Shown in pieces: positions 25,188 to 34,436 of a stretch of DNA of 40,533 nt (its first letter is position 1; each line of letters starts with the position of its first letter). Both the position numbers and the translations under genes were made by a program. The notes below the pieces were generated by a model. It ran no database searches. It saw only the letters and a program-made list of their open reading frames with translations, and was not told the DNA's origin. The stretch lies in NCBI GenBank assembly GCA_022571865.1, contig JACZXA010000011.1, forward strand, positions 1 to 40,533, written 5' to 3'. Source of the DNA: Pseudomonadota bacterium (lineage in GTDB: Bacteria > Pseudomonadota > Gammaproteobacteria > Pseudomonadales > Azotimanducaceae).

Positions 25188-26732
25188 ATGCGCAACGTCA
25201 CCCTGCTCGTGGTTCTGGATGGGTTCGGCTACAACGAATCCCCGGAAGCAAACGCCATCGCGCACGCTCACACCCCAAACTGGGATCGTTTCTGGGCGGA
25301 TCATCCCCACACGCTGATATCTGGATCCGGGGTCGATGTCGGACTGCCGGAAAACCAAATGGGCAACTCCGAGGTCGGACATATGAACCTCGGCGCCGGG
25401 CGAGTCGTTCATCAGGACTTCACACGCATCAATCGCGCGATCGAGGAAGGCGATTTTGAAAGAAACCGAACGATCGGACGAGCTTATGAGAGAGTCAAAA
25501 AATCGGGAGGCGCGTTACACGTCTTAGGCCTGCTCTCCCCTGGTGGCGTGCATAGTCATGAGCAACAGATTTTCGCCTGCCTGGAGTCAGCGGCCGCTTT
25601 CGGACTTGAACGCGTTTACCTGCATGCCTTCCTCGACGGTCGCGATACTCCACCTAAAAGTGCGAGCGCCTCCCTCGAAGCCGCCGAAGCGAAGTTTGCG
25701 GAACTCGAGATTGGTCACGTCGCCTCGATCTGCGGTCGGTATTTCGCCATGGACCGAGACAATCGCTGGGATCGCGTGAGTCGCGCCTACAATCTGCTGG
25801 TGCGCGGCGAGGCGCCATTTCACGCGCCGAGTGCCTGCGAAGCTTTGACCCTTGGCTACCAGCGAGATGAGACCGACGAGTTCGTCCAGCCAACAGCCAT
25901 ACATGCCGTGGGTGAACTTCCCGTCACCATGCAGGACGGTGACGCGGTGGTATTCATGAATTTTCGCGCCGACCGGGCACGGGAACTCACCAGGGCGATC
26001 AGGGAACCCGAGTTCGAAAGCTTCGAGCGCAGATCAACCGTAAAACTGGTCGATTTTGTGACGCTCACGCGTTACGCCGACGATATCGACGCCTCTTGTG
26101 CATTCGAAGCACCCGTGATCAGCAACACCCTCGGAGAGTATCTGGCAGACAACGACATGCGCCAACTGCGTATTGCGGAAACCGAAAAATATGCCCACGT
26201 CACCTTTTTCTTCTCCGGCGGACGCGAGGCACCGTTTACGGGAGAGCGCCGCATATTGATACCTTCACCGAAAGTGAGCACTTACGATCTACAGCCCGAA
26301 ATGAGTGCACCGGAAGTAACCGACGAACTCGTGGCGGCAATAATCAAGCGTGATCATGACGTCATTATCTGCAATTACGCCAACGCCGACATGGTAGGCC
26401 ACACCGGGAATTTCGCAGCCGCGGTCAAGGCAGTGGAGGCATTGGACGTTTGCCTCGAACGCGTGTCGAAGGCGCTGACAGAAGTTGCCGGACAGATGCT
26501 CATCACCGCAGACCATGGCAACGTTGAACGGATGCACGATCAAGCCAGCGGCCAGGCACACACCGCGCACACCAGTGAGCCTGTACCCCTGGTTTACGTT
26601 GGTCCGCTGCAGCTGGATCTGGCTTCCGGTGGAACGTTGTCCGATGTCGCCCCAACGCTTCTTGCGTTGATGCGAATGGAGGCACCCATCGAAATGACCG
26701 GACGTTCCCTGGCCGATATCAAGGAACGCTAA
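25188..26732 (+). CDS. gpmI: 2,3-bisphosphoglycerate-independent phosphoglycerate mutase
   Basis: GpmI is the manganese-dependent phosphoglycerate mutase of glycolysis and gluconeogenesis, with an alkaline phosphatase-like fold. It begins with the metal-binding [12 protein letters not shown]. The phosphoserine nucleophile is in [19 protein letters not shown], and the C-terminal metal ligands are in [11 protein letters not shown] and [12 protein letters not shown]. The length of 514 residues is normal. It is followed 6 bp later by envC, a gammaproteobacterial gene order. Confidence 0.97.
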   Translation: MRNVTLLVVLDGFGYNESPEANAIAHAHTPNWDRFWADHPHTLISGSGVDVGLPENQMGNSEVGHMNLGAGRVVHQDFTRINRAIEEGDFERNRTIGRAYERVKKSGGALHVLGLLSPGGVHSHEQQIFACLESAAAFGLERVYLHAFLDGRDTPPKSASASLEAAEAKFAELEIGHVASICGRYFAMDRDNRWDRVSRAYNLLVRGEAPFHAPSACEALTLGYQRDETDEFVQPTAIHAVGELPVTMQDGDAVVFMNFRADRARELTRAIREPEFESFERRSTVKLVDFVTLTRYADDIDASCAFEAPVISNTLGEYLADNDMRQLRIAETEKYAHVTFFFSGGREAPFTGERRILIPSPKVSTYDLQPEMSAPEVTDELVAAIIKRDHDVIICNYANADMVGHTGNFAAAVKAVEALDVCLERVSKALTEVAGQMLITADHGNVERMHDQASGQAHTAHTSEPVPLVYVGPLQLDLASGGTLSDVAPTLLALMRMEAPIEMTGRSLADIKER

Positions 26733-26738
26733 AACCGC

Positions 26739-27941
26739 GTGAGCCTACGTGCGTCAATGTTCACATCCCCGCTAATCGACGAACGCAGTCGCAAATCTCC
26801 GGGTCGCTGGTTGTGGGTGCTTCTTCTGATACCCGGGCTCAGTCATGGGGCAATCGCCGAAACCCCCGATAGAGATACTACTCAGGCCGAGTTGAAGGCG
26901 GTACTCATTGAGCTCAATGCGCTCGACGTCTGGTTCAGCGACGCCGAGCAGAAAAGAGTGCGCTGGCTCAAAGACGTCAAGAGTAAAGATCGTGAGGTGG
27001 CCAACCTGAACCTTCGCGTGGACGCGGCTGATGAAGCCCTCGAGACCGTACAGAATTCGCTGAATGTACTCAACGCCGAGCAAGCGGCGCTTGAAACACA
27101 GCGGATCGAACAGGCCCATCGAATCAGTGAACATCTCTCTGCGGCGTATCGACTGAGCGGCCAGGATTTCCTGAAGCTTCTGCTCAATCAGCAATCTCCG
27201 GATACCTTCGAGCGCATGATGCGTTATCACCGCTACTTCAGCGATGCGCGCATGAAATCCCTGGAGGCCTACCAGACGACGTTGACCCGTCTTCTTGCCA
27301 ACGAAGAAAAACTCAACCTTCGGTTGACCGACCGCAAAACGCGCCAGGCGGTTCTTGCTCTTCAACGAAGGGCGCTCGTAAACGAACACCTGCAGCGCAA
27401 AACACTGCTCGCCAGTCTTTCCGCGCAGGTCGAAAGCAAGACCGTGCAACGTGAACGTCTGCATACCGACCGCAATCGTCTGGAAGCGCTTCTGGCAGAA
27501 CTGCGAAGGCGGGCCACCGAGCTTGACGGTTCACAATTTGCCAGCCGTAAAGGATCCCTTCCGTGGCCCGTGCACGGCACCGTGCGATCACGTTTTGGGC
27601 AGACACGGGCTGACGGCCGGCTGGTCTGGCACGGCATTGTTCTCGCAGCCGATGAAGGCACGCCGGTAACATCCATTTTTCGCGGACGCGTCGTTTTCGC
27701 CGACTGGCTGCGCGGATTCGGGCTGCTTACCATCATCGACCACGGTAGCGGTTACATGACCCTGTACGGGCAAGCCGACGTGCTGAGCAAAACCGTGGGG
27801 GAATGGGTCGAAAGTGGCGAGATAATCGCTCGGGCGGGGCGCAGCGGTGGCAAAACCATCAGTGGGCTGTACTTTGAAGTACGTCAACAAGGTATGGCCA
27901 GGGATCCTTTACGATGGTTGGCCATGCACCCTGCGCGCTAG
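26739..27941 (+). CDS. envC: Murein hydrolase activator EnvC
   Basis: EnvC is a periplasmic coiled-coil protein that activates the amidases AmiA/AmiB at the division septum. It has a signal peptide (WLWVLLLIPGLSHGAIAE), long coiled-coil helices from about residue 45 to 255, and a C-terminal LytM domain. The LytM metal ligands are lost: WHGIVLAAD lacks the normal Asp, TLYGQ replaces TLYxH, and LYFEVR replaces LHFEVR. A catalytically dead LytM domain is the EnvC hallmark. The start is GTG at 26739, 6 bp after gpmI. The stop codon lies within the first unit of an 18-bp tandem repeat. Confidence 0.94.
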   Translation: MSLRASMFTSPLIDERSRKSPGRWLWVLLLIPGLSHGAIAETPDRDTTQAELKAVLIELNALDVWFSDAEQKRVRWLKDVKSKDREVANLNLRVDAADEALETVQNSLNVLNAEQAALETQRIEQAHRISEHLSAAYRLSGQDFLKLLLNQQSPDTFERMMRYHRYFSDARMKSLEAYQTTLTRLLANEEKLNLRLTDRKTRQAVLALQRRALVNEHLQRKTLLASLSAQVESKTVQRERLHTDRNRLEALLAELRRRATELDGSQFASRKGSLPWPVHGTVRSRFGQTRADGRLVWHGIVLAADEGTPVTSIFRGRVVFADWLRGFGLLTIIDHGSGYMTLYGQADVLSKTVGEWVESGEIIARAGRSGGKTISGLYFEVRQQGMARDPLRWLAMHPAR

Positions 27942-28002
27942 CGGAGGCCTGCGCGCTAGTGCATGCCTGCCCGCTAGTGGAGGCCCACACGCTAGCGCAA
28001 CT
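27931..28002 (+). repeat. Four imperfect 18-bp tandem repeats across the envC stop
   Basis: Units at 27931, 27949, 27967 and 27985 share CTGCGCGCTAGCGGAGGC-like sequence, with the last the most diverged. The 18-nt period keeps the reading frame, so every unit carries TAG in the envC frame, giving four consecutive in-frame stops. The array lies in the 87-bp gap before ctpA. Confidence 0.8.
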
Positions 28003-28028
28003 TCAACCAACCTGTAACACTGCCTCAC

Positions 28029-29216
28029 ATGACACTTAGACCCATTACTCTCCTCGGTATCGTCATCAGTATGGTTACCGGTATTGCCCTCGGCATCATT
28101 GTTTCCAACTACGTACTCAATGGGAGCGCCGACGACCGACCCGGTAGTGACTTCGACCAAGTGCTGAATCATGTTCGCGCCAACTATGTCGATGAGGTCG
28201 CCGAACAGGAGCTGGTGGACAATGCCCTGAAAGGCATGATCGAGGGCCTGGACAAACACTCGAATTTCCTCGACTCCAACGACTTCGGCAATCTGCAGGC
28301 CGAAACCAAGGGCCGCTTCGGTGGCATCGGCATCGAGCTGGGTCTCGTTGACGACTTTTTTACGATAATTTCACCGTTGGACGGCACCCCGGCGGCCAAT
28401 GTGGGTCTCGAACCTGGAGACCGCATCGTGGAACTCGACCACAAATCACTCAAGGGTATGAAGCTCGTCGAGGTAATCAACACGCTGCGCGGTGAACCCG
28501 GTAGTCCGCTGCATCTGCGTATTGAGCGCGAGAACGAACAACAACCGCTCGATTTCGATCTCGAGCGAGCGGTAATCCAGGTGACGAGCGTGAAGAGCAA
28601 ACTCCTGGAACCTGGCTTCGGTTATGTCCGCATCTCGCAGTTTCAAAACACCACAAGCGAGGACTTCAACCGCGCATTGATCGAACTTACCGAACAAACC
28701 CAGGCTCCCCTTGAAGGCCTGGTGCTCGATCTGCGCAACAATCCGGGAGGCGTGCTGCAGTCTTCCGTCGATGTGGCCGACACTTTTCTCACGGAGGGTC
28801 TCATCGTTTACACCGAGGGTCGATTGCCATCGAGCCGCTTACGTTATCGAGCTTCCGGCAGGGATTTCCTGGAAGGCGCTCCCATCGTTGTGCTCATCAA
28901 TCAAGGCTCCGCGTCGGCGTCGGAAATCGTGGCCGGGGCCTTGCAGGATCAGGGCCGCGCGATCGTGTTAGGCACAACCAGCTATGGCAAGGGCTCCGTA
29001 CAATCCGTGTTACCGCTTGCGAACAATCGAGCCATCAAACTCACCACGGCCTACTACTACACGCCCAACGGGCGATCCATTCACAAAATAGGCATCACCC
29101 CCGACGTGGTGCCAAACTTCGACCCCAAAGCAAACGGCGAATATGAGGATCTGATCCTCAACCAGGCACTCGAGCTGTTGAAGAGCGACGAACCGAAACT
29201 TCACGCCAGGTTATAA
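28029..29216 (+). CDS. ctpA: Carboxyl-terminal processing protease CtpA (S41 family)
   Basis: This is an exported serine protease of the S41 (CtpA/Tsp) family, which in proteobacteria trims or degrades envelope proteins including murein endopeptidases. It has an N-terminal signal anchor (LLGIVISMVTGIALGIIVS), a PDZ domain at about residues 90-165 (GRFGGIGIELGL), and the catalytic Ser/Lys pair in NQGSASASEI and SYGKGSVQ. The length of 395 residues suits the shorter CtpA class. It follows envC and precedes the deacetylase gene, the common envC-ctpA-yibQ order. Confidence 0.96.
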   Translation: MTLRPITLLGIVISMVTGIALGIIVSNYVLNGSADDRPGSDFDQVLNHVRANYVDEVAEQELVDNALKGMIEGLDKHSNFLDSNDFGNLQAETKGRFGGIGIELGLVDDFFTIISPLDGTPAANVGLEPGDRIVELDHKSLKGMKLVEVINTLRGEPGSPLHLRIERENEQQPLDFDLERAVIQVTSVKSKLLEPGFGYVRISQFQNTTSEDFNRALIELTEQTQAPLEGLVLDLRNNPGGVLQSSVDVADTFLTEGLIVYTEGRLPSSRLRYRASGRDFLEGAPIVVLINQGSASASEIVAGALQDQGRAIVLGTTSYGKGSVQSVLPLANNRAIKLTTAYYYTPNGRSIHKIGITPDVVPNFDPKANGEYEDLILNQALELLKSDEPKLHARL

Positions 29217-29321
29217 CCCAGGCTAATCATGTCTTTTTGCCATATTGCGCTGGTATTCCTGACAGTGAATCACTATTCTCCGCGCCAGCAGTAGAAGTAA
29301 GTGGGTGAATGCGGATAGCAC

Positions 29322-30146
29322 TTGCCTGTTAAACAGGCAGCTAGGAAGTTCCGAGATCAAATCAAGCGAGCACTAACTGTGTTTGCCCTGGGCCTGACTC
29401 CCTTGAATTCCAGCACCCAAGCCGCAGAACTTGCCATCGTGATGGACGATATCGGCCATAGTCTGCCCCGTGCGGCGCGGGTAATGCAGCTACCGGGTGT
29501 GTTCACCGTCGGACTTCTGCCGTTTGCACCAAACACCGAAGAAATAGCGCGCCTCGCCCACGCAGCAGGCAAAGAGGTCATTCTCCATCTGCCGATGCAA
29601 TCCCGGTCCACACGGGAAGATGAGAACGAAGACGGCACATTGACCCTCGATATGCCGGCGGACAAATTCGTCGACATTCTCGATGCCGCGCTCCGTGCGG
29701 TCCCCTACTGCGTGGGGATAAACAACCACACCGGCAGCCTGCTCACCGAACATCGGGAACCCATGGTGCGGTTGATGCGGCACATTCGCCGGCGCGGTCT
29801 GTTTTTCCTCGACAGTCGCACCTCACCCAACACGCTTGCTTATACGGTGGCCCAGGAGTGGCAGGTACCGGCCGCGAAGCGCGATGTGTTCCTCGATCAT
29901 CATCTCGCACGCGAGTCCATCGAAGCAGAATTCAAACGCGCCTTGAGCATCGCCCGCAAGAATGGCCACGCGGTGTTGATTGCGCATCCTCACCGAATGA
30001 GCCTCGATTTTCTGAAAACCGCCATGGCAAATCTGCCGGGTGATGTGCGTTTGATTGCGTTGAGTGAGCTGACTAGCCGTCGCCGTCCAACAATGTTTGC
30101 CCGGCTCGAAAATCCAAGGTTCCTGCGTAAATTGCCCGTCCTGTAA
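29322..30146 (+). CDS. Divergent polysaccharide deacetylase family protein (YibQ-like)
   Basis: This is a predicted periplasmic protein of the divergent polysaccharide deacetylase (DUF610/YibQ) family. An N-terminal signal-like segment ends near QAAE (residue about 36). The core motifs are AIVMDDIGHS, VILHLPMQSR, GINNHTGSLLTEH and FFLDSRTSP. The fold is a NodB-like barrel and the biochemical activity is unproven. TTG at 29322 is the first in-frame start after a TAG and retains the basic residues of the signal. The 3' end overlaps the convergent hisA 3' end by 74 nt. Confidence 0.9.
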   Translation: MPVKQAARKFRDQIKRALTVFALGLTPLNSSTQAAELAIVMDDIGHSLPRAARVMQLPGVFTVGLLPFAPNTEEIARLAHAAGKEVILHLPMQSRSTREDENEDGTLTLDMPADKFVDILDAALRAVPYCVGINNHTGSLLTEHREPMVRLMRHIRRRGLFFLDSRTSPNTLAYTVAQEWQVPAAKRDVFLDHHLARESIEAEFKRALSIARKNGHAVLIAHPHRMSLDFLKTAMANLPGDVRLIALSELTSRRRPTMFARLENPRFLRKLPVL

Positions 30147-30816
30147 TTGCGCCCAGAAGCGTTCCCGTGCTTTGCCGGAACGCCGATTTCAATTTCTCCA
30201 GATCAGTCAAGTCCGTAATGCCACCCGAGGCAATGACAGGCGTGTTGCACGCCTGCGCGATCTCTCTGGTGGCTTCGACGTTCAAGCCCGACAGCATCCC
30301 GTCGCGCTCGATATCGGTGTATACAATGGCAGCAATCGCAAGCTCACCAGCCCACCGGGCGAACTCGAGCGCACTCACAGAACTCGTTTGATCCCAGCCT
30401 TCGGTTGCCAACTGGCCGTGGCGTGCATCCAGGCCCAGCGTGATCCGATCTGGATACTCGCGCACCGCCTCTTCGAGGAAGCTCGGCTCTTCCACCGCAC
30501 GTGTGCCGATTATCACCTGAGCCACCCCGGCTTCCAGGTAGGCCGCAAGGGTCTCGAGGCTCCGGATGCCGCCGCCAACCTGCACCGGGACGCTGCCCAT
30601 TCGTTCCGTAATTGCCTGGATCAGCGATCTGTTGCGCGGTTCGCCAGCAAACGCGCCATCGAGATCGACAATGTGAAGACGTCGACAACCTGCATCGAGC
30701 CACCGCACCGCAACGGCAACCGGATCCTCGGAAAATACGGTGACATCGTCCATGCGCCCTTGTTTCAGGCGCACGCACTGACCGTCTTTGATATCGATGG
30801 CCGGAATCAGGAGCAC
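30073..30816 (-). CDS. hisA: Phosphoribosylformimino-AICAR ribotide isomerase HisA
   Basis: HisA is a TIM-barrel enzyme that catalyses the Amadori rearrangement of ProFAR to PRFAR, the fourth step of histidine synthesis. Catalytic Asp8 is in LLIPAIDIKDGQCVRL. The phosphate-binding loops are VQVGGGIRS and VIASGGITDL, and YTDIERDGML carries the second Asp. The start is GTG at 30816. hisF does not follow; instead the gene converges on and overlaps the deacetylase gene. hisH, usually just upstream, is replaced by a palindromic element. Confidence 0.96.
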   Translation of the reverse strand: MLLIPAIDIKDGQCVRLKQGRMDDVTVFSEDPVAVAVRWLDAGCRRLHIVDLDGAFAGEPRNRSLIQAITERMGSVPVQVGGGIRSLETLAAYLEAGVAQVIIGTRAVEEPSFLEEAVREYPDRITLGLDARHGQLATEGWDQTSSVSALEFARWAGELAIAAIVYTDIERDGMLSGLNVEATREIAQACNTPVIASGGITDLTDLEKLKSAFRQSTGTLLGAITGRAIYAGTLDFRAGQTLLDGDG

Positions 30817-30828
30817 GTTTGCGAGTGT

Positions 30829-30937
30829 CCTAGCCTGGCTTATTCATGAACAAGCACAGCGAGATCCGGCAGTCTGCGTGAGCAAACTGCCAGAGTAGTC
30901 GGCGAGCGCGGTGGCTTGTTCATGAAATCCAGGCTAG
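30829..30937. repeat. Palindromic element between hisB and hisA
   Basis: Arms at 30829-30855 and 30914-30937 are inverted repeats sharing CTAGCCTGG and TCATGAACAAGC, with small gaps. An inner GGCAGT/ACTGCC hairpin lies at about 30868-30891. The right arm supplies the TAG stop codon of hisB, and the left arm ends 13 bp from the hisA start. It is about 109 bp, non-coding, and looks like a REP/MITE-type insertion. The family is not identified. Confidence 0.65.
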
Positions 30938-31530
30938 AGGCTGCCTTTGGTGGAAGGTATCTGGCCTGCCATACGTGGATCATACGCGACCGCCATTCTC
31001 AGCGCCCGACCGAAAGCCTTGAACAATGTTTCCGCCTGGTGATGCGCGTTTGCGCCACGGAGGTTGTCGAGATGCAACGTGACCTGGGCATGGTTGACGA
31101 ATCCCTGAAAAAACTCTTTCAAGAGGTCAACGTCGAAATCGCCGATACGTGGGCGCACATATTTGACCCGGTACTCGAGACTTGGCCGCCCCGACAGATC
31201 CACAACCGCCCGGGACAACGCCTCGTCCAGAGGTACATACGCATGGCCGTACCGACACAGACCCTTTTTGTCGCCCACGATCTTGTTCAACGCCTGACCG
31301 AGCACGATGCCGACATCCTCCACCGTGTGGTGGGCGTCGATCTCGAGATCGCCTTTGGCGTCGATGGTGAGATCGATCAGTCCATGTCGCGCAATTTGCT
31401 TGAGCATGTGCTCAAAGAACGGCAGGCCGGTTTTCAGATCACACAACCCGCTGCCGTCCAGATTCAGGCTGAGTTGAATCTGCGTTTCGTTCGTCTCGCG
31501 ACGGACGCTCGCGACGCGTTCGTTACTCAT
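30934..31530 (-). CDS. hisB: Imidazoleglycerol-phosphate dehydratase HisB (monofunctional)
   Basis: HisB is the manganese enzyme that dehydrates imidazole glycerol phosphate, the sixth step of histidine synthesis. The metal-binding motifs are [25 protein letters not shown] and [20 protein letters not shown] at 31530 gives 198 residues, the usual monofunctional length without the histidinol phosphatase domain of E. coli HisB. The conserved end [10 protein letters not shown] is intact, and the stop codon lies inside the adjacent palindromic element. Confidence 0.96.
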   Translation of the reverse strand: MSNERVASVRRETNETQIQLSLNLDGSGLCDLKTGLPFFEHMLKQIARHGLIDLTIDAKGDLEIDAHHTVEDVGIVLGQALNKIVGDKKGLCRYGHAYVPLDEALSRAVVDLSGRPSLEYRVKYVRPRIGDFDVDLLKEFFQGFVNHAQVTLHLDNLRGANAHHQAETLFKAFGRALRMAVAYDPRMAGQIPSTKGSL

Positions 31531-31626
31531 GGATGGTGACCTGCGAAAAAACCGCGCAAGTATAGGAGCTATGGCGCTGTCACTCCATCCGACCTCAACG
31601 TCGCCGCCGAGCGCTTCCACCTCCCC

Positions 31627-31911
31627 CTACTTTTGCTCGCGCCAATAGATGATTCGGTCATGGCCGCGGAAGCGGCCAAAAATCCCATCGGTCTGCAACG
31701 GATCGTCGGGGTAGGAACCATTGCCGGTCCAGTCGAAGCGTAACCACGGCATCGCCGATAGATCTATATCAATCGTTATCCGGCCGACGTTGCCGACACC
31801 CGGCGCCGAAAGCTGCAACGGCAATCGGTTGGGTCATTGACCCCGGCCGCATAGATGATCGGGTCACTGTTGCTCGTCAGCGTATAGTTCGCGTACGAAT
31901 CGCAGCAGGCG
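31627..31911 (-). pseudogene. Remnant of a DUF6701/MshQ-like protein, 3' end
   Basis: Two adjacent minus-strand frames carry pieces that together read like the C-terminus of a large DUF6701 (MshQ-like, MSHA pilus-associated) protein. One frame (31911 to about 31825) reads YANYTLTSNSDPIIYAAG. The other (31824-31627) reads LSAMPWLRFDWTGNGSYPDD and ends GRFRGHDRIIYWRE. A frame change lies between them, and no long ORF precedes them. The family assignment is from remembered C-terminal motifs and is moderate. Confidence 0.5.
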
Positions 31912-32167
31912 GGTTACGGGAGGAGTCCGCGATTCGAGAGCCGTTTTCTGTAAGGGCGGCGTAGGCCCCTGCACTGGAAACCAGGTCACCCATAGACAGA
32001 ATACGAACCGGTGAAGTCCGCCGAGAAAGAGCTCGGTTTTCCCGACACTTCCGATCTCGTTACACGTTGCACACCTGGGCAGATCCGTTGGACGCATTCA
32101 TTGAGTCTAGTAACGATCGAAGCTGGCGGCAGATGCCTCTATTCACCACTAACGACGAGTCGGGGAC
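31912..32167. other. Non-coding tract beside the DUF6701-like remnant
   Basis: No convincing gene is seen. A CCGAG/CTCGG hairpin followed by four T lies at 32021-32040 (plus strand), possibly a weak terminator. The tract may be further decayed sequence of the upstream remnant. Confidence 0.3.
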
Positions 32168-32566
32168 CTACAAGCGATCCAACAAACTGCCATACGGCAA
32201 AAAGCGGTTGTCTGTATGCGCTTTGATCCAGGCGGTGAGATTGTCGGGATAAGCGCCGCGTTTCTTGAGCGCGGCCGCGAGTGGTATGACAGGCGATTTG
32301 GCACCGGCTTCCCATAGCGCAAATTCAGCCTCCGCCAGGGTAAATAGTTTGATAAGTGCAACGACCTCCAAGTCGTCGAGGGCTGCACCCGTCGCTGCCC
32401 AATCGGTAAGCTCATGTCTGGATAGCGGAGCAAGCGCCTCAACGTCGCTGGCCGCGAGGCCAAACTCCGCCTCATCCAGGCTGGCCGCAGCCGCTAGAAA
32501 CTTGTCAATTTCCTTGTCGGACAATTTAGTTTTTGCCGCTTTCGGATCCCAGCTCTCTACGCTCAT
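32168..32566 (-). CDS. Small conserved protein of unknown function
   Basis: This 132-residue acidic, alpha-helical, Ala/Leu-rich protein has no signal peptide or membrane segment. The C-terminal half (FTLAEAEFALWEAGAKSP, then KKRGAYPDNLTAWIKAHTDN and RFLPYGSLLDRL) looks conserved-protein-like, with charged and aromatic residues at regular spacing. I do not recognise a named domain. ATG at 32566 has an AGGA about 8 nt upstream. It is divergent from the DUF6316-like gene. No function can be stated. Confidence 0.7.
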   Translation of the reverse strand: MSVESWDPKAAKTKLSDKEIDKFLAAAASLDEAEFGLAASDVEALAPLSRHELTDWAATGAALDDLEVVALIKLFTLAEAEFALWEAGAKSPVIPLAAALKKRGAYPDNLTAWIKAHTDNRFLPYGSLLDRL

Positions 32567-32665
32567 AATTGGGTCCTGGGGAGGGAAACCTCATTACATA
32601 ACAAATACAGTGATGTCACGCCAGGTATGTTGAAATCCGTTTGGAGGACAGCAGACCATTAGACC

Positions 32666-32884
32666 ATGAATACGGATCGAATCTACCAGGGTGAAAACGA
32701 CCAGTGGTATTTCAACATACGGGGCAATCAAGCGATGGGCCCGTACGAGACTTACCCTGATGCCGACCATGCACTCAAAAAACACGTCAGCCACTATCGC
32801 TCGCGAACCGATGTCAAGGCGCGCTGGCCTCGTATGTTACAACCCTCGCGATTATTGCGCCGTTCAGCTGCACGTCATACCTAA
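32666..32884 (+). CDS. DUF6316-like small protein
   Basis: This 72-residue protein contains QWYFNIRGNQAMGPYETYPDADHALKK, resembling DUF6316 proteins, whose core is a short beta-strand WYF...GPY...A unit. The C-terminus is basic and probably disordered. The function of the family is unknown. It precedes the AsmA-like gene by 44 bp on the same strand. Confidence 0.65.
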   Translation: MNTDRIYQGENDQWYFNIRGNQAMGPYETYPDADHALKKHVSHYRSRTDVKARWPRMLQPSRLLRRSAARHT

Positions 32885-32928
32885 ACCTCTATAATGGCCA
32901 GCTTAACTTAAGCTGACCGATCTCCCAC

Positions 32929-34434
32929 ATGCGAAAATTCTTTCTAGGCCTGGTGGCCCTGCTGGCAGTTATCGTTGCCACAATTTTTTATCTCACCCAG
33001 GATGCAAACCGTTTCAAACCGGAGCTCGAAGCACTGATCGTCGAACAGACCGGTGTGCCGGTGAAAATCGAGGGTGATCTTGCCTGGCGGCTGTGGCCGC
33101 CGATGTTACTGACCGCGGAAAAGTTGTCCGCCGAGCACGAGGGACGGAACTGGCAACTCGGTCGGCTTGCCCTAGACATCGACGTGATGACGCTAATCGA
33201 CGGTTTCGACCGTTGGCGAGTACAAACATTGACCATCGACGACTTGACCATGGAAGAAGGCGGGGATCGGCTTGAACTGAGCCATCTCAAGCTTGAAGAT
33301 TTTGCGATCGGCGAGCCCGCTCGCCTGACAATGGCGCTCAACTATCAGCCCGTTGACGAAACCGCCATCTCACTTGATCTGAACGGCACCGTAACCTATC
33401 ACACCGAACCCGAGCGGTATGCGCTCGACGACATGCGGTTCAATACCACCGATGCCGACGGCATCTGTAGTCTGGCTGTGCAACTTAACGCCGAGTTCGT
33501 CGCGCCGCCGCAAGCGACCGACGGACTGATTCCTGTCGATACGTTCCGGGAGTACGACTGGCAGGGCACCTGCACCCTGGATCGACTGACCTATGACGAT
33601 GAATCCTTCGCGGATGTGTTGATCGTGTTAGACAACGACGACGGCTTGAGCACCAATGACATCTCCATCCCTGTTTTTTTTGAGGGAACCGCCGAAGTGC
33701 ACGCAGTCATCGATGCCACCACGACACCGGTTCGTTGGACCATCGAACCAAAGCTCGAGAACGTCGACAGCCAGCTACTCATGACATGGTTGGATCAGAA
33801 ACTGCAATGGATAGCACCGCTGGCCTACGGCGGCACCCTGACTATGGTGGGAAACACGAAAAAGGAACTGCTCGCATCCGTTTCCGGGGAAACTCAGTTT
33901 GACGGCGGCCAGGGACAGATCAACATTGCGAAGATCAAACAGCAGCTCCTACGTATCGCTGTGCTACTCAACGAGACTGACAAGGTGATGGCGCTGCCGG
34001 ACATGTGGTCTTACGAACGTATGGTAGGTAGCTGGCGGATCATTGAGCAACACCATCAACTCGACTTCGCGCTCGACAATCTCACCGTGATTGCCGAAGG
34101 CGACTACAACCCCGAAACCGACAATCTGGATCTCCTCGCAGAACTGACCTTCGAGAACGACCCCGCCTTACCCCTATTCGATATCAATCCCATGTTGCTG
34201 AACCTGCCTATTCCCGTGCGATGCCGGGGAGCGCTTGCCGATCCCACCTGCCGAATCGACGACCGTGCGGCACAAAGGGTGGTGGCGAGCGCTCTGACTA
34301 AATCAGATAGCCCTTTGCGGGCAAAACTCGAAGAGAAGATCGAGGAGAAGGTGCCTGAAAAGTATCAGGAGGCGGCCAAAGCACTACTTGATCTGCTTGG
34401 CGGCTCGCGCAAAAAGCGATCTCGAGAAGACTAG
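32929..34434 (+). CDS. AsmA-family protein
   Basis: This is an inner-membrane-anchored periplasmic protein of the AsmA-like group, whose members are implicated in phospholipid transport to the outer membrane. It has one N-terminal membrane helix (residues about 4-22) and then RFKPELEALIVEQTGVPVKIEGDLAWRLWPP, the signature N-terminus. Long beta-rich repeats follow, and a basic tail ends KKRSRED. At 501 residues it is shorter than E. coli AsmA. It precedes mutY by 2 bp, a conserved gammaproteobacterial order, and is probably co-transcribed. Confidence 0.9.
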   Translation: MRKFFLGLVALLAVIVATIFYLTQDANRFKPELEALIVEQTGVPVKIEGDLAWRLWPPMLLTAEKLSAEHEGRNWQLGRLALDIDVMTLIDGFDRWRVQTLTIDDLTMEEGGDRLELSHLKLEDFAIGEPARLTMALNYQPVDETAISLDLNGTVTYHTEPERYALDDMRFNTTDADGICSLAVQLNAEFVAPPQATDGLIPVDTFREYDWQGTCTLDRLTYDDESFADVLIVLDNDDGLSTNDISIPVFFEGTAEVHAVIDATTTPVRWTIEPKLENVDSQLLMTWLDQKLQWIAPLAYGGTLTMVGNTKKELLASVSGETQFDGGQGQINIAKIKQQLLRIAVLLNETDKVMALPDMWSYERMVGSWRIIEQHHQLDFALDNLTVIAEGDYNPETDNLDLLAELTFENDPALPLFDINPMLLNLPIPVRCRGALADPTCRIDDRAAQRVVASALTKSDSPLRAKLEEKIEEKVPEKYQEAAKALLDLLGGSRKKRSRED

Positions 34435-34436
34435 GC

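Noticed and set aside
29218-29225. CCAGGCTA near the ctpA stop, similar to the hisB-hisA element arm
   Set aside because: The match is only 8 nt with no partner arm nearby, which is compatible with chance.
31864-32097. 77-residue minus-strand ORF
   Set aside because: It has no recognisable motif, and it overlaps the better-supported remnant frame reading SNSDPIIYAAG.
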